This document shows positions 7,889 to 16,241 of a stretch of DNA of 37,844 bases, one piece after another (the stretch's first letter is position 1; every line of letters starts with the position of its first letter). Made by a program: the position numbers and the translations under genes. Origin of the DNA: an uncultured Craurococcus sp. (lineage in GTDB: Bacteria > Pseudomonadota > Alphaproteobacteria > Acetobacterales > Acetobacteraceae); assembly GCA_902805545.1 (NCBI GenBank), contig CADCTD010000167.1:1-37844 (forward strand), in the 5' to 3' direction. The notes beneath the pieces were generated by a model. It was not told the DNA's origin. It saw only the letters and a list, made by a program, of their open reading frames with translations, and made no database searches.

Positions 7889-8488
7889 ATGGCGCGTGTT
7901 CTGGTGCTCTATTATTCGACCTATGGTCATGTCGAGACGATGGCTGGCGCCATCGCCGAGGGCGCCCGCGGGGCCGGCGCCACCGTCACCATCAAGCGTG
8001 TGCCGGAGATCGCGCCGCGCGAGGTGCTGGAGCAGGCCGGCGCCAAGCTCGACCAGGCGGCGCCCGAGGCCTCGCCGCAGGAGCTCGACCAGTACGACGC
8101 CATCATCCTCGGCTGCCCGACCCGCTATGGGCGGATGGCGGCGCAGATGGCGCAGTTCTGGGACCAGACGGGCGGCCTTTGGGCGCGCGGGGCGCTGCTC
8201 GGCAAGGTGGGCAGCGCCTTCACCTCCACCGCCAGCCAGCATGGCGGGCAGGAGACGACGCTGATGGCCATGCACACCATGTTCTTCCACCACGGCATGG
8301 TGCTGGTCGGCCTGCCCTATGCCGCGGCCGGGCAGTTGACGCTCGACGAGATCAGCGGCGGCAGCCCCTATGGCGCCACCACCATCGCCGGCGGCAAGGG
8401 CGAGCGGCAGCCGAGCGCCAATGAGCTGGAGCTGGCCCGCTTCCAGGGCAGGCATGTGGCGGGGATTGCGGCGAAGCTCCACGGCTAG
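7889..8488 (+). CDS. wrbA: NAD(P)H:quinone oxidoreductase WrbA
   Basis: A 199-residue flavodoxin-like WrbA. The FMN phosphate loop is [12 protein letters not shown] (about residues 8-19), followed by [13 protein letters not shown] and [13 protein letters not shown], all diagnostic of WrbA rather than of plain flavodoxins. It reduces quinones by two electrons with NAD(P)H, avoiding semiquinone radicals; relatives are soluble tetramers. A GTG at 7880 is in frame, but it forms part of CGGAG (7876-7880), an SD 8 nt before ATG 7889, so the ATG is preferred. The 57-nt gap after the ankyrin gene may hold its own promoter. Confidence 0.93.
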   Translation: MARVLVLYYSTYGHVETMAGAIAEGARGAGATVTIKRVPEIAPREVLEQAGAKLDQAAPEASPQELDQYDAIILGCPTRYGRMAAQMAQFWDQTGGLWARGALLGKVGSAFTSTASQHGGQETTLMAMHTMFFHHGMVLVGLPYAAAGQLTLDEISGGSPYGATTIAGGKGERQPSANELELARFQGRHVAGIAAKLHG

Positions 8489-8511
8489 GGCCGCGGGTCC
8501 GGCCCCCGCCT

Positions 8512-8555
8512 TTCGGCCCGGTTTGCGCGAAAGCCGCTTGCAAAACCGGGCCGAA
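8512..8555 (+). terminator. Strong hairpin between wrbA and the EF-G gene
   Basis: A perfect 13-bp inverted repeat has arms TTCGGCCCGGTTT (8512-8524) and AAACCGGGCCGAA (8543-8555) around an 18-nt loop. It lies 23 nt after the wrbA stop and about 100 nt before the EF-G start. There is no T-run on either side, so a classical intrinsic terminator is only one reading; a leader structure for the EF-G gene or an mRNA-stabilising hairpin are others. Confidence 0.55.
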
Positions 8556-8659
8556 GGGGGCATCTCCCCTCGCGATACCAGACCGATTGAGTCAGACCTC
8601 GGCGGGCGGTGCGGAGAGATATCCGCGGCCGGGCCCGCTTTTGCCTATGGAGGCCCATC

Positions 8660-10741
8660 GTGGCGCGCACCCCGCTCGACCGAATCCGCAATATCGGCAT
8701 CACCGCGCATATCGACGCGGGCAAGACCACGACGACCGAGCGGATCCTCTACTACACCGGCAAGTCGCATCGGATCGGCGAGGTCCATGACGGCAACACC
8801 ACGACCGACTACATGGAGCAGGAGCGCGAGCGGGGGATCACCATCACCTCCGCGGCCGTGACCGCCGTGTGGAAGGACCACCGGATCAACATCATCGACA
8901 CGCCCGGCCACATCGATTTCAACATCGAGGTGAACCGGTCCTTGCGCGTGCTCGACGGCGCCGTCTTCATCATCGAGGGCGTGGCGGGCGTGCAGCCGCA
9001 GTCCGAGACCAACTGGCGCCTGGCGGACCGCTACAACGTCCCCCGCCTGATCTTCATCAACAAGCTCGACCGCACCGGCGCCGACTTCTACCGCGCCGCG
9101 GCGACGCTGACCGAGAAGCTCGGCATCACCTGGATCGCGCTGCAGCTGCCGATCGGCATCGAGGACACCTTCAAGGGCGTCGTCGACCTGGTCGAGATGA
9201 AGGCGATCATCTGGGAGGGCGACGAGCTCGGCGCCGCCTACCACTACGAGGAGATCCCGGAGGATCTGAAGGAGAAGGCGGCCGAGTACCGCCAGCTCCT
9301 GCTCGACACCGCGCTGAGCGTCGACGACGCCGGCATGGAGGAGTATTTCGACAAGGGCGACGTCTCGGTCGAGACGCTGAAGCGCGCCATCAAGCGCGGC
9401 ACCATCGACGGCACCTTCCGCCCGGTGATGTGCGGCACCGCCTTCAAGAACAAGGGCGTGCAGCCGCTTCTGGACGGCGTGCTCGACTACCTGCCGAGCC
9501 CGATCGACATCGCCGGCATCAAGGTCGCCGCCGAGGAGGGCGAGGAGGAGACCGCCGACCGCCGGGTGATCCCGGCCGACGAGACGCTGCCCTTCGCCGG
9601 CCTCGCCTTCAAGATCATCAACGACAAGTACGGCAACCTGACCTTCGTGCGCGTCTATGCCGGCGTGCTGAAGCAGGGCGACATGGTCATGAACACGACC
9701 AAGGGCCACAAGGAGCGCATCGGCCGCATGTTCCAGATGCATGCCGACAAGCGCGAGGAGATCAAGGAGGTCTTCGCCGGCGACATCGCCGCCTTCGTGG
9801 GCCTGAAGGACACCGGCACCGGCGACACCCTGGCCGACCAGTCGGACCCGGTGGTGCTCGAGCGCATGGCCTTCCCGATCCCGGTCATCGACATCTCGGT
9901 CGAGCCGAAGACGAAGGAGGGCGTCGAGAAGATGACGCTCGGCCTGCAGAAGCTGGCCGGCGAGGACCCCTCGCTGCGCCTCAAGACCGACCAGGAGACC
10001 GGCCAGACCATCCTGTCCGGCATGGGCGAGCTGCATCTCGAGATCATCATCGACCGGCTGCGCCGGGAATACGGCGTCGATGCCCATATCGGCGCGCCGC
10101 AGGTGGCCTACCGCGAGACGATCACCAAGCCGCACACCGAGGTCTACACCCACAAGAAGCAGTCGGGCGGCTCGGGCCAGTACGCCGAGGTGAAGATCAC
10201 CTTCGAGCCGAAGGAGCGGAACACCGGCATCGAGTTCGTCAATGCCGTGGTCGGCGGCTCGGTGCCGAAGGAGTACATCCCGGCGGTCGACAAGGGCATC
10301 AAGGTGCAGGCCGATACCGGCGTGCTCGCGGGCTTCCCGACGGTCGACTTCAAGTACAGCCTGGTGGACGGCAAATACCACGACGTCGACTCGAGCGCGC
10401 TCGCCTTCGAGATCGCCGCAAAGGCCTGCTTCCGCGAGGGCATGAAGAAGGCCGGCCCGGTCATTCTCGAGCCGATCATGGATGTCGAGGTGACGACGCC
10501 GCAGGACCATGTCGGCGACGTGGTGGGCGACCTCAACCGCCGCCGCGGCGTGATCCAGAGCCAGGACATGGCCGGCACCTCGGTCATCGTGCGGGCGCAT
10601 GTGCCGCTGAAGGAGATGTTCGGCTACATCTCCAACCTGCGGGGCATGACCAAGGGGCGTGCGTCCTTCTCGATGCAGTTCCACCACTACGATCCGGTGC
10701 CGCGCAACGTGGCGGACGAGATCATGAAGAACTCCGCCTGA
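8660..10741 (+). CDS. fusA: Elongation factor G, probable paralogue
   Basis: A 693-residue translational GTPase with normal EF-G length and domain order. G1 is AHIDAGKTT (16-24), G2 lies in [10 protein letters not shown]3 is DTPGH with the catalytic H84, and G4 is NKLD (134-137). Domain II starts near [10 protein letters not shown], and domain IV has [15 protein letters not shown] and the [10 protein letters not shown] tip. It catalyses translocation and, with RRF, ribosome recycling. GTG 8660 is the start, with GGAGG 6 nt before it. It is not in a str operon: no rpsL, rpsG or tuf is nearby. Several positions differ from the usual alphaproteobacterial sequence, for example [13 protein letters not shown] and [12 protein letters not shown], so this may be a second EF-G copy. 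Confidence 0.92.
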   Translation: MARTPLDRIRNIGITAHIDAGKTTTTERILYYTGKSHRIGEVHDGNTTTDYMEQERERGITITSAAVTAVWKDHRINIIDTPGHIDFNIEVNRSLRVLDGAVFIIEGVAGVQPQSETNWRLADRYNVPRLIFINKLDRTGADFYRAAATLTEKLGITWIALQLPIGIEDTFKGVVDLVEMKAIIWEGDELGAAYHYEEIPEDLKEKAAEYRQLLLDTALSVDDAGMEEYFDKGDVSVETLKRAIKRGTIDGTFRPVMCGTAFKNKGVQPLLDGVLDYLPSPIDIAGIKVAAEEGEEETADRRVIPADETLPFAGLAFKIINDKYGNLTFVRVYAGVLKQGDMVMNTTKGHKERIGRMFQMHADKREEIKEVFAGDIAAFVGLKDTGTGDTLADQSDPVVLERMAFPIPVIDISVEPKTKEGVEKMTLGLQKLAGEDPSLRLKTDQETGQTILSGMGELHLEIIIDRLRREYGVDAHIGAPQVAYRETITKPHTEVYTHKKQSGGSGQYAEVKITFEPKERNTGIEFVNAVVGGSVPKEYIPAVDKGIKVQADTGVLAGFPTVDFKYSLVDGKYHDVDSSALAFEIAAKACFREGMKKAGPVILEPIMDVEVTTPQDHVGDVVGDLNRRRGVIQSQDMAGTSVIVRAHVPLKEMFGYISNLRGMTKGRASFSMQFHHYDPVPRNVADEIMKNSA

Positions 10742-10764
10742 TCTCCTCGATCTAGGCTGATGGC

Positions 10765-10804
10765 AACGGCGCCTGGGGCAACCCAGGCGCCGTTTGCTTT
10801 TCTT
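10765..10804 (+). terminator. Intrinsic terminator after the EF-G gene
   Basis: A 13-bp perfect stem, AACGGCGCCTGGG (10765-10777) and CCCAGGCGCCGTT (10782-10794), closes a GCAA tetraloop and is followed by the T-rich tail TTGCTTTTCTT. It starts 23 nt after the EF-G stop and ends about 30 nt before hldE, so hldE should have its own promoter or rely on read-through. Confidence 0.9.
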
Positions 10805-10832
10805 CACCGCGGGAGGGGATTATGCCCCTCCC

Positions 10833-12269
10833 ATGCTCGACTTCAGCGCCCTCCGCATCCTCGTCCTCGGCGATGCCATGCTCGACCGCTTCCTCTATGG
10901 CGAGGTGGAGCGCATCTCGCCCGAGGCGCCCGTGCCCGTGCTGCGCCAGCGCCGGCTGATGGCGATGCCGGGCGGCGCCGGCAACGTGGCGCGCAACATC
11001 ACCGCCCTCGGCGGCCGGGCGGTGCTGGTCGGGCTGCTCGGGCGGGATGCCGCGGGGGCGGAGTTCCGGGCGCTGCTCGGCGCCGATCCGGGGATCGAGG
11101 ACCGGATGGTGGAGAGCCCTGGCCGCCCGACCATCTGCAAGATGCGCATCATCGCCGGCACCCAGCAGGTGGTCCGGGTCGATGACGAGGCGACCGGGCC
11201 GGCCGATGCGGCGGAGGCGGAGGCGATGCTGGCGGCGGTGCGGGCCGCCCTGCCCGGGTGCCAGGCAATGATCCTCTCGGACTATGCCAAGGGCGTGCTC
11301 GCGCCCCCGGTCATCGCCGAGGCGATCGCGGCGGCGCGGGCGCAGGGCATCCCGGTCCTCGTCGATCCGAAGAGCGAGGATTTCCGCATCTATCGCGGCG
11401 CCGATTGCGTGAAGCCCAATGCGCGGGAGCTCGCCCGGGCCACGCGGATGCCGGTCGGCACCCAGGCGGAGGTGGTGGCGGCCGCCGAATGGGTGATGGC
11501 CGAGGCGGGGCTTGCCGCCCTGCTCTGCACGCGGGCCGGCCATGGCATGGTGCTGGTCCGCGCCGGCGCCGGTGCGACCAGCGTGCCGGCCCTGGCGCGG
11601 GAGGTCTTCGACGTCTCCGGCGCGGGGGATACGGTGATCGCAACCCTCGCCCTGTCGCATGCCTCCGGCCAGCCGCTGGAGGAGGCGATGCGCATCGCCA
11701 ATGCGGCGGCCGGCATCGTGGTCGGCAAGCTCGGCACGGCGACGGTCGGCGTCGACGAGCTCTCCCACGCGCTGCGGGCCGAGAGCGGCTCCGCCCCGGA
11801 TGAGGGCGCGCTGCTCGACCGGGAGGCCGCCCAGCGGCTGGTCGCGGAATGGCGCTCGCACGGGCTGCGCGTCGGCTTCACCAATGGCGTCTTCGACATC
11901 CTCCATGCCGGGCATGTCGCCTCCCTGCGGGCGGCGCGGCGGCGCTGCGACCGGCTGGTGGTGGCGCTCAACGCGGATGCGAGCGTCCAGCGGCTCAAGG
12001 GCCCGACGCGGCCGGTGAATCCGCTCGCCGACCGCGCGGCCGTGGTCGCGGGCCTCGCCTCGGTCGATGCGGTGCTTGCCTTCGAGGAGGACACGCCGAT
12101 CGAGCTCATCCGCCTGCTGCTGCCGGATGTGCTGATGAAGGGCGGCGACTACACCAGGGAGACCGTCGTCGGCGCCCGCGAAGTCGAGGCGGCCGGCGGC
12201 GAGGTGGTACTACTCGACCTGCTGCCGGGACGCTCGACGACGGGCATCATCGCCCGGGCCAGGGGTTAG
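10833..12269 (+). CDS. hldE: Bifunctional heptose 7-phosphate kinase / heptose 1-phosphate adenylyltransferase
   Basis: A 478-residue fusion making ADP-heptose for lipopolysaccharide inner core. The N-terminal PfkB-type kinase has VLGDAMLDRF, the MPGGAGNVARN sugar-binding motif and SGAGDT with the catalytic Asp near 266. The C-terminal nucleotidyltransferase has FTNGVFDILHAGHV (HxGH at about 358) and the KGGDY and GRSTTGII motifs. ATG 10833 gives the normal MLDFSALRILVLGD start; an upstream in-frame TTG lies inside the terminator and was rejected. GGGAGGGG at 10811-10818 is a distant SD (14 nt). Its stop overlaps the convergent MaoC gene by 4 nt. Confidence 0.95.
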   Translation: MLDFSALRILVLGDAMLDRFLYGEVERISPEAPVPVLRQRRLMAMPGGAGNVARNITALGGRAVLVGLLGRDAAGAEFRALLGADPGIEDRMVESPGRPTICKMRIIAGTQQVVRVDDEATGPADAAEAEAMLAAVRAALPGCQAMILSDYAKGVLAPPVIAEAIAAARAQGIPVLVDPKSEDFRIYRGADCVKPNARELARATRMPVGTQAEVVAAAEWVMAEAGLAALLCTRAGHGMVLVRAGAGATSVPALAREVFDVSGAGDTVIATLALSHASGQPLEEAMRIANAAAGIVVGKLGTATVGVDELSHALRAESGSAPDEGALLDREAAQRLVAEWRSHGLRVGFTNGVFDILHAGHVASLRAARRRCDRLVVALNADASVQRLKGPTRPVNPLADRAAVVAGLASVDAVLAFEEDTPIELIRLLLPDVLMKGGDYTRETVVGAREVEAAGGEVVLLDLLPGRSTTGIIARARG

Positions 12270-12715
12270 CGCTTCAGGAACACCGTCCCCAGCACGTCCA
12301 GCACCTTGGCCCCGTCCGCGACACGGTGGGCCATGAAGCGCAGCTTCGCCACCCCGCGGTCCGGCCTGCTGCGGCTCGGCGTCAGCTCCTCCACAAGGCC
12401 CGAGACGCGGAGCACGTCGCCCGGCCGCACCGGCGCCGGCCAGGCGATCTCCATCCCCGCCCCGCCCATCGAGATCTTCGCCAGCAATCCGGTGCGGATC
12501 ATCTGCGCGAAGCTGGCCGAGAGGGTGTGCAGGCCGGAGGCGATCAGCCCGCCGAAGGGCCCCTCCGCCGCCGCATCCTCGTCCACATGGAAGGGCTGCG
12601 GGTCGAAGCGGCGGCCGAAGTCGAGGATCTCCTCCCGCGTCATCTCCAGCGTGCCGAAATCGAAGCTCTGGCCGAGCCGGAGTTCGTCGAAGGAGGTGAT
12701 CGGCTCGAGGCTCAC
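12266..12715 (-). CDS. MaoC-family (hot-dog fold) dehydratase
   Basis: A 149-residue MaoC-like protein. The hydratase signature is visible as FDPQPFHVDEDAAAEGPFGG followed by LIASGLHTLS, with the catalytic Asp-His pair in DPQPFH. Members hydrate enoyl-CoA thioesters in fatty-acid or related CoA metabolism, usually as dimers in the cytoplasm. It starts with GTG (12715), overlapping the stop of the upstream SDR gene by 4 nt (GTGA), so the two are translationally coupled. Together they could act on a 3-hydroxyacyl substrate, but the substrate is unknown. Confidence 0.88.
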   Translation of the reverse strand: MSLEPITSFDELRLGQSFDFGTLEMTREEILDFGRRFDPQPFHVDEDAAAEGPFGGLIASGLHTLSASFAQMIRTGLLAKISMGGAGMEIAWPAPVRPGDVLRVSGLVEELTPSRSRPDRGVAKLRFMAHRVADGAKVLDVLGTVFLKR

Positions 12716-13494
12716 GCCAGCACCTGCATGTCGCCATCCACCGAGAGCGACTGGCCGCTGATCGTCGCGCCGAAGGGTGAGCAGAGATAAAGCGCCATGT
12801 TGGCGATGTCCTGCGGCGTGACGTAGCAGCGGAGCGAGACGGGGCGCAGCGCCTCCGCCTCCTGCTCGGCGAAGCTGCGGCCGTTGGCCTGGGCCTTGGC
12901 CTCGAGCACGCGGCGGATGCGGTCGCCGGCGACGAGGCCGGGGAGGATGGCGTTCACCCGGATGCGCTCCGGCCCGAGCTCGATGGCGAGCGACTTGGTG
13001 AAGCCGATGACGCCCCATTTCGCCGCCGCATAGGGGCTGCGCAGCGGGAAGCCGAATCGTCCCGCCGCCGAGGAGAGGTTGACGATGGAGCCGCCGCCGG
13101 CCGCTCGCAACGCCGGCACCGCCCGGCGGGCGCAGTGGAACATGGCCTCCAGGTCGATCTTCAGCGTGCGGCTCAGCGCCTCGGGCGTCACATCCTCGAC
13201 GCGGGCGGTGGGGCCGGCGATGCCGGCATTGTTCACCAGCACGTCGAGGCCGCCGAGCCGGGCCACCGCCTCGTCGACGAAGCCCTCGCAGCCTTCGACG
13301 CTCTCCATGTCGGCGAGCATGGAGGGATGCGGGGAGACGGCCAGCGCCTCGCGGTCGACATCGCAGAGGAAGACCTTCGCGCCGCAACTGACGAACCCAT
13401 CCGCCATGGCGCGGCCGATGCCGCCGGCGCCGGCGGTGATCGCCACCCGCAACCCATCGAGCCGCACCGTGAGCGGCGCCGTGTTGCCTTGCAT
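12712..13494 (-). CDS. Short-chain dehydrogenase/reductase
   Basis: A 260-residue classical SDR. The Rossmann cofactor loop reads TAGAGGIG (20-27), with NNAG at 88-91 and the catalytic set S142, Y155 and K159 (YAAAK). An aspartate in FLCDVDREA (about D45) after the second strand suggests NAD(H) preference. Length and C-terminus (GQSLSVDGDMQVLA) are typical of 3-hydroxyacyl or sugar-alcohol dehydrogenases; the substrate is not evident. It overlaps the downstream MaoC gene and follows the secreted-protein gene by 10 nt. Confidence 0.9.
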   Translation of the reverse strand: MQGNTAPLTVRLDGLRVAITAGAGGIGRAMADGFVSCGAKVFLCDVDREALAVSPHPSMLADMESVEGCEGFVDEAVARLGGLDVLVNNAGIAGPTARVEDVTPEALSRTLKIDLEAMFHCARRAVPALRAAGGGSIVNLSSAAGRFGFPLRSPYAAAKWGVIGFTKSLAIELGPERIRVNAILPGLVAGDRIRRVLEAKAQANGRSFAEQEAEALRPVSLRCYVTPQDIANMALYLCSPFGATISGQSLSVDGDMQVLA

Positions 13495-13504
13495 CGTCTC
13501 CCTC

Positions 13505-14092
13505 CTACCGGATCGCCGCGGCCAGCTCGCCGCCGAGCATCTGGAGCTGCTGCGCCTCCACCGCCGGCACGCCGGACGGGAAGCTCATCCGCAGCTTCAC
13601 GAAGCTGCGTCGGGCAAGGCCGAGGCAGACATAGCTGTCCGACTTGCTGCCGCCGTCGAAGGCGAGGGTCAGGGCCTCGCAGCGCATCGCCTCGGCGCCC
13701 GAGGGCAGGGTGATGACGGGCCCGGCCTGCCGCGCCTCGACGCGGTAGCGGCGCATCGGGCCCAGCATCTCGATCTCGCGCGTCGCCTGGGTGAGCTCGG
13801 CGGCAAGGCTCTCGGCCGTCGCGCCGCCGGGGATGGCGCGGTCGTAGACATAGAGGGTGGCGACGCCGGGGCCGCCGAGCGAGGGGCGGTACTCCGCCGC
13901 GGCGCCCAGGCCGGCGCCGCCGGGGCGCGTTTCGAAATCCGCCACGGCGGCACGGCGCCAGCCGGAGGCCTCGCCCGGCAGGGCGGCGATGCGCTGCAGC
14001 GGCGTCTCGGCGCCCTTCCCGCCCGGGTTCACCCCCTGGGCGGCGGCGGGCAGTGCGATCAACAGGGCGAGGGAAGCAAGCGGGCGGGTCAT
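13505..14092 (-). CDS. Secreted protein of unknown function
   Basis: A 195-residue precursor with a clear Sec signal peptide (MTRPLASLALLIALPAAAQG). The mature part contains ETRPGGAGLGAAAEYRP, a LYVYDRAIPGG segment and two cysteines (about 144 and 162) flanking the SKSDSYV region. It has no lipobox or recognised catalytic motif. It may be a periplasmic protein of a DUF family I cannot name. It heads a minus-strand run with the SDR and MaoC genes and diverges from the endonuclease/phosphatase-like gene, 45 nt away. Confidence 0.75.
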   Translation of the reverse strand: MTRPLASLALLIALPAAAQGVNPGGKGAETPLQRIAALPGEASGWRRAAVADFETRPGGAGLGAAAEYRPSLGGPGVATLYVYDRAIPGGATAESLAAELTQATREIEMLGPMRRYRVEARQAGPVITLPSGAEAMRCEALTLAFDGGSKSDSYVCLGLARRSFVKLRMSFPSGVPAVEAQQLQMLGGELAAAIR

Positions 14093-14137
14093 GCGGCAGG
14101 CTAGGCACCCCGGCCGCCGCCCGGCAAGCTCCCCCGC

Positions 14138-15007
14138 ATGCGCGCCCTGATCCTCGCCTTGCTGATTCTGGCCCCCGGCCTCGCCCCCGGGCACGCCTTG
14201 GGGACGGAGCTGAAACTGGCGAGCTGGAACATTGCCTGGCTCACCCCCCGCACCGCGCTGCTGCCGCGGGACCGGCCGCCGCGGGAGCGGGCTGATATAG
14301 CCAGGCTCGCCGAATACGCGCGGCGGCTCGATGCCGACATCGTCGCGTTGCAGGAGGTCGACGGGCCGGAGGCGGCGGCGCAGGTGCTCGACCCCAAGGC
14401 CTATGCCTTCTATTTCCCGGAAGAGGATGACCTGCAACGCTCCGGCTTCGCTATCCGGCGGGGCCTGCGCGTCAGCCGCAACCCGGATCTGGCGGCGCTC
14501 GACCTCAACCCGGAGGCCCAGCGCTCGCTCCGCCGCGGCACGGACATCACCGTGGAGGCGGGCGGGGCGCGGCTGCGGCTGCTCTCGCTGCATCTGAAGG
14601 CCGGCTGCAGCAGCGGCCGGCTGGAGCGCGACGAGCCGGATTGCGAGCAGCTGGCACGCCAGGGCGAGGTGCTGGCCGGCTGGATCGCGGCGCGGCGGCG
14701 CGAGGGCGTGGCCTTCGCCCTGCTGGGCGACTTCAACCGAAGCTTCGAGGCGTCTGGCGAGGCGCTGTTCCGCCGGCTCGTCGCGGCAGCGCCGCTGACC
14801 AGGGTAACGGAGGGCGTCTCCAACCCCTGCTGGGCCGGGCCGCGCGGCGGCCGGGCCTTCATCGACCATATCCTGCTCGGCGGCCCGGCGCGGGACTGGC
14901 TGGTGCCGGAGAGCCTGCGCGTCCTGGTCTATGCCGAGCAGGGGCGGGACTGGCGCGACCGGCTGTCCGACCACTGCCCGCTCAGCATCCGCCTGCGCAC
15001 GCCCTGA
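14138..15007 (+). CDS. Secreted endonuclease/exonuclease/phosphatase-family protein
   Basis: A 289-residue protein with an N-terminal signal peptide (to about residue 21) and the EEP fold found in DNase I, inositol phosphatases and sphingomyelinases. Motifs in order are LASWNIAWL, ALQEVDG (metal-binding Glu), LLSLHLKAGC, LLGDFNRSF (catalytic Asp-Asn), FIDHILL and the final SDHCPLSI (catalytic His). An export signal suggests periplasmic or extracellular nuclease or phosphoesterase activity. Four cysteines (CSSGRLERDEPDC and others) could be disulfide-bonded. It is followed by the PPK2 gene after 11 nt, with the SD for PPK2 at its stop. Confidence 0.87.
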   Translation: MRALILALLILAPGLAPGHALGTELKLASWNIAWLTPRTALLPRDRPPRERADIARLAEYARRLDADIVALQEVDGPEAAAQVLDPKAYAFYFPEEDDLQRSGFAIRRGLRVSRNPDLAALDLNPEAQRSLRRGTDITVEAGGARLRLLSLHLKAGCSSGRLERDEPDCEQLARQGEVLAGWIAARRREGVAFALLGDFNRSFEASGEALFRRLVAAAPLTRVTEGVSNPCWAGPRGGRAFIDHILLGGPARDWLVPESLRVLVYAEQGRDWRDRLSDHCPLSIRLRTP

Positions 15008-15018
15008 GGAGAGACGCC

Positions 15019-15900
15019 ATGGATGTCAAGCAGCGCCGCAAGCTGGTCGCCCGCTACCGGGTAGAGCAGGGCAAGGGCTTCCATCTCAAGGACTGGGACA
15101 GCGGCGACACGGCCGGGCTCGACTTCGGCAAGGAGGCGGCGGCGGCTTTGCTGCAGGAGGGGGTGGAGCGGCTCTCCAACCTGCAGGACATGCTCTATGC
15201 GCAGGACCGGTGGGCGGTCCTTTGCCTCTTCCAGGCGATGGATGCGGCGGGGAAGGACGGTGCGATCAAGCATGTGTTCACCGGCGTCAACCCGCAGGGG
15301 TGCCATGCCACCAGCTTCAAGGCGCCGGGGCCGGTCGAGCTCGACCACGACTTCCTCTGGCGGCACGTGCAGGCGCTGCCGGGGCGCGGGCAGATCGGCA
15401 TCCACAACCGCTCTTGGTACGAGGAGGTGCTGGTCGCCCGGGTCCATCCGGCGGTGCTGGAGCGGCAGAAGCTGCCCGCCGCGCTGCGCACCAAGCGCAT
15501 CTGGGAGGAGCGGCTGGCGGATATCGCCGCCTTCGAGGGCTATCTCGGCCGGCAGGGCGTGGTGGTGGTGAAGTTCTTCCTCCATCTCGGCCGCGACGAG
15601 CAGCGGGAGCGCTTCCTCAAGCGGATCGAGGAGCCGGAGAAGAACTGGAAATTCGAGATCGGCGACATCACCGAGCGGCGGCACTGGGACGCCTACCAGG
15701 ACGCCTATGAGAAGGCGATCCGGGCGACGGCGACGCCGGCGGCGCCCTGGTATGTCGTCCCGGCCGACAACAAGTGGTTCACCCGGCTGGTGGTGGCGGA
15801 GGCGCTGGCGCAGACGCTCGAGTCGCTCGACCTGCATTACCCGGTCGTCACGGAGGCGGAGCGGGCGCGGCTCGCCGAAGGCCGGCAGGAACTGGGTTGA
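15019..15900 (+). CDS. Polyphosphate kinase 2 family protein
   Basis: A 293-residue single-domain PPK2. The Walker A-like loop is AMDAAGKDGA (73-82), the Walker B-like region is GIHNRSWYEEVLVARVHP, and the lid is rich in basic residues (RTKRIWEERLADI). PPK2 enzymes transfer phosphate between polyphosphate and nucleotides; one-domain forms make NDP or NTP from NMP or NDP. Which nucleotide class is used cannot be read here with certainty. ATG 15019 has GAGGAGAG just upstream, overlapping the preceding stop, suggesting co-transcription with the exported EEP protein, though the two act in different compartments. Confidence 0.9.
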   Translation: MDVKQRRKLVARYRVEQGKGFHLKDWDSGDTAGLDFGKEAAAALLQEGVERLSNLQDMLYAQDRWAVLCLFQAMDAAGKDGAIKHVFTGVNPQGCHATSFKAPGPVELDHDFLWRHVQALPGRGQIGIHNRSWYEEVLVARVHPAVLERQKLPAALRTKRIWEERLADIAAFEGYLGRQGVVVVKFFLHLGRDEQRERFLKRIEEPEKNWKFEIGDITERRHWDAYQDAYEKAIRATATPAAPWYVVPADNKWFTRLVVAEALAQTLESLDLHYPVVTEAERARLAEGRQELG

Positions 15901-15939
15901 ACCCTTGACCCGCGCCGCGCCGATTGCGACCTATTGCGC

Positions 15940-16221
15940 GTGAGGGACCTCTTCCCCGTCGGCCGCGACGATGACCGTCTCTGGGCCGTCTACGCCACGG
16001 TCGGGCGCACCAACCGCGTGGCCGATGTCTATCGCAGCCGGGCGGCGGCGCTGGCGGACCGGGATTGGCGGGCGCAGCAGGTAAAGGCCTATGAGGACTT
16101 CCTGCGTCGCAGCCGCCAGCCCGTGCCGCACTACAGCGTGGCGCCCATCACCCGCGCCGAGCTGCCGCGGAAATGGACCCCCCTGCCCGCGCTCGGCTTC
16201 CTCCGGGGCCAGTTCATCTGA
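15940..16221 (+). CDS. Small protein of unknown function
   Basis: About 93 residues starting at GTG 15940 (an in-frame TTG lies at 15934). The sequence is not low-complexity: DRLWAVYATVGRTNRVADVY, then an RDWRAQQVKAYEDFLRR helix and PRKWTPLPALGFLRGQF at the end. Aromatic-rich and basic, with no signal peptide, it looks like a genuine small cytoplasmic protein. No Shine-Dalgarno is visible, which leaves the start uncertain. I do not recognise a family. Confidence 0.6.
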   Translation: MRDLFPVGRDDDRLWAVYATVGRTNRVADVYRSRAAALADRDWRAQQVKAYEDFLRRSRQPVPHYSVAPITRAELPRKWTPLPALGFLRGQFI

Positions 16222-16241
16222 ACCAGACGCGGCGGCGGGGC

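Noticed and set aside
6842-8563. Upstream extension of the amidohydrolase frame to about 1000 residues
   Set aside because: The extension is arginine/alanine-rich, lies antisense to HIUase, ankyrin and wrbA, and the family starts near the ATG at 6841.
8645-10807. 720-codon open frame antisense to the EF-G gene
   Set aside because: Long antisense frames are expected in GC-rich codon usage; the translation is a histidine/aspartate-rich shadow and the plus strand encodes an unmistakable EF-G.
10794-10832. Upstream TTG start for hldE
   Set aside because: It lies in the arm and tail of the EF-G terminator; ATG 10833 gives the normal family N-terminus.
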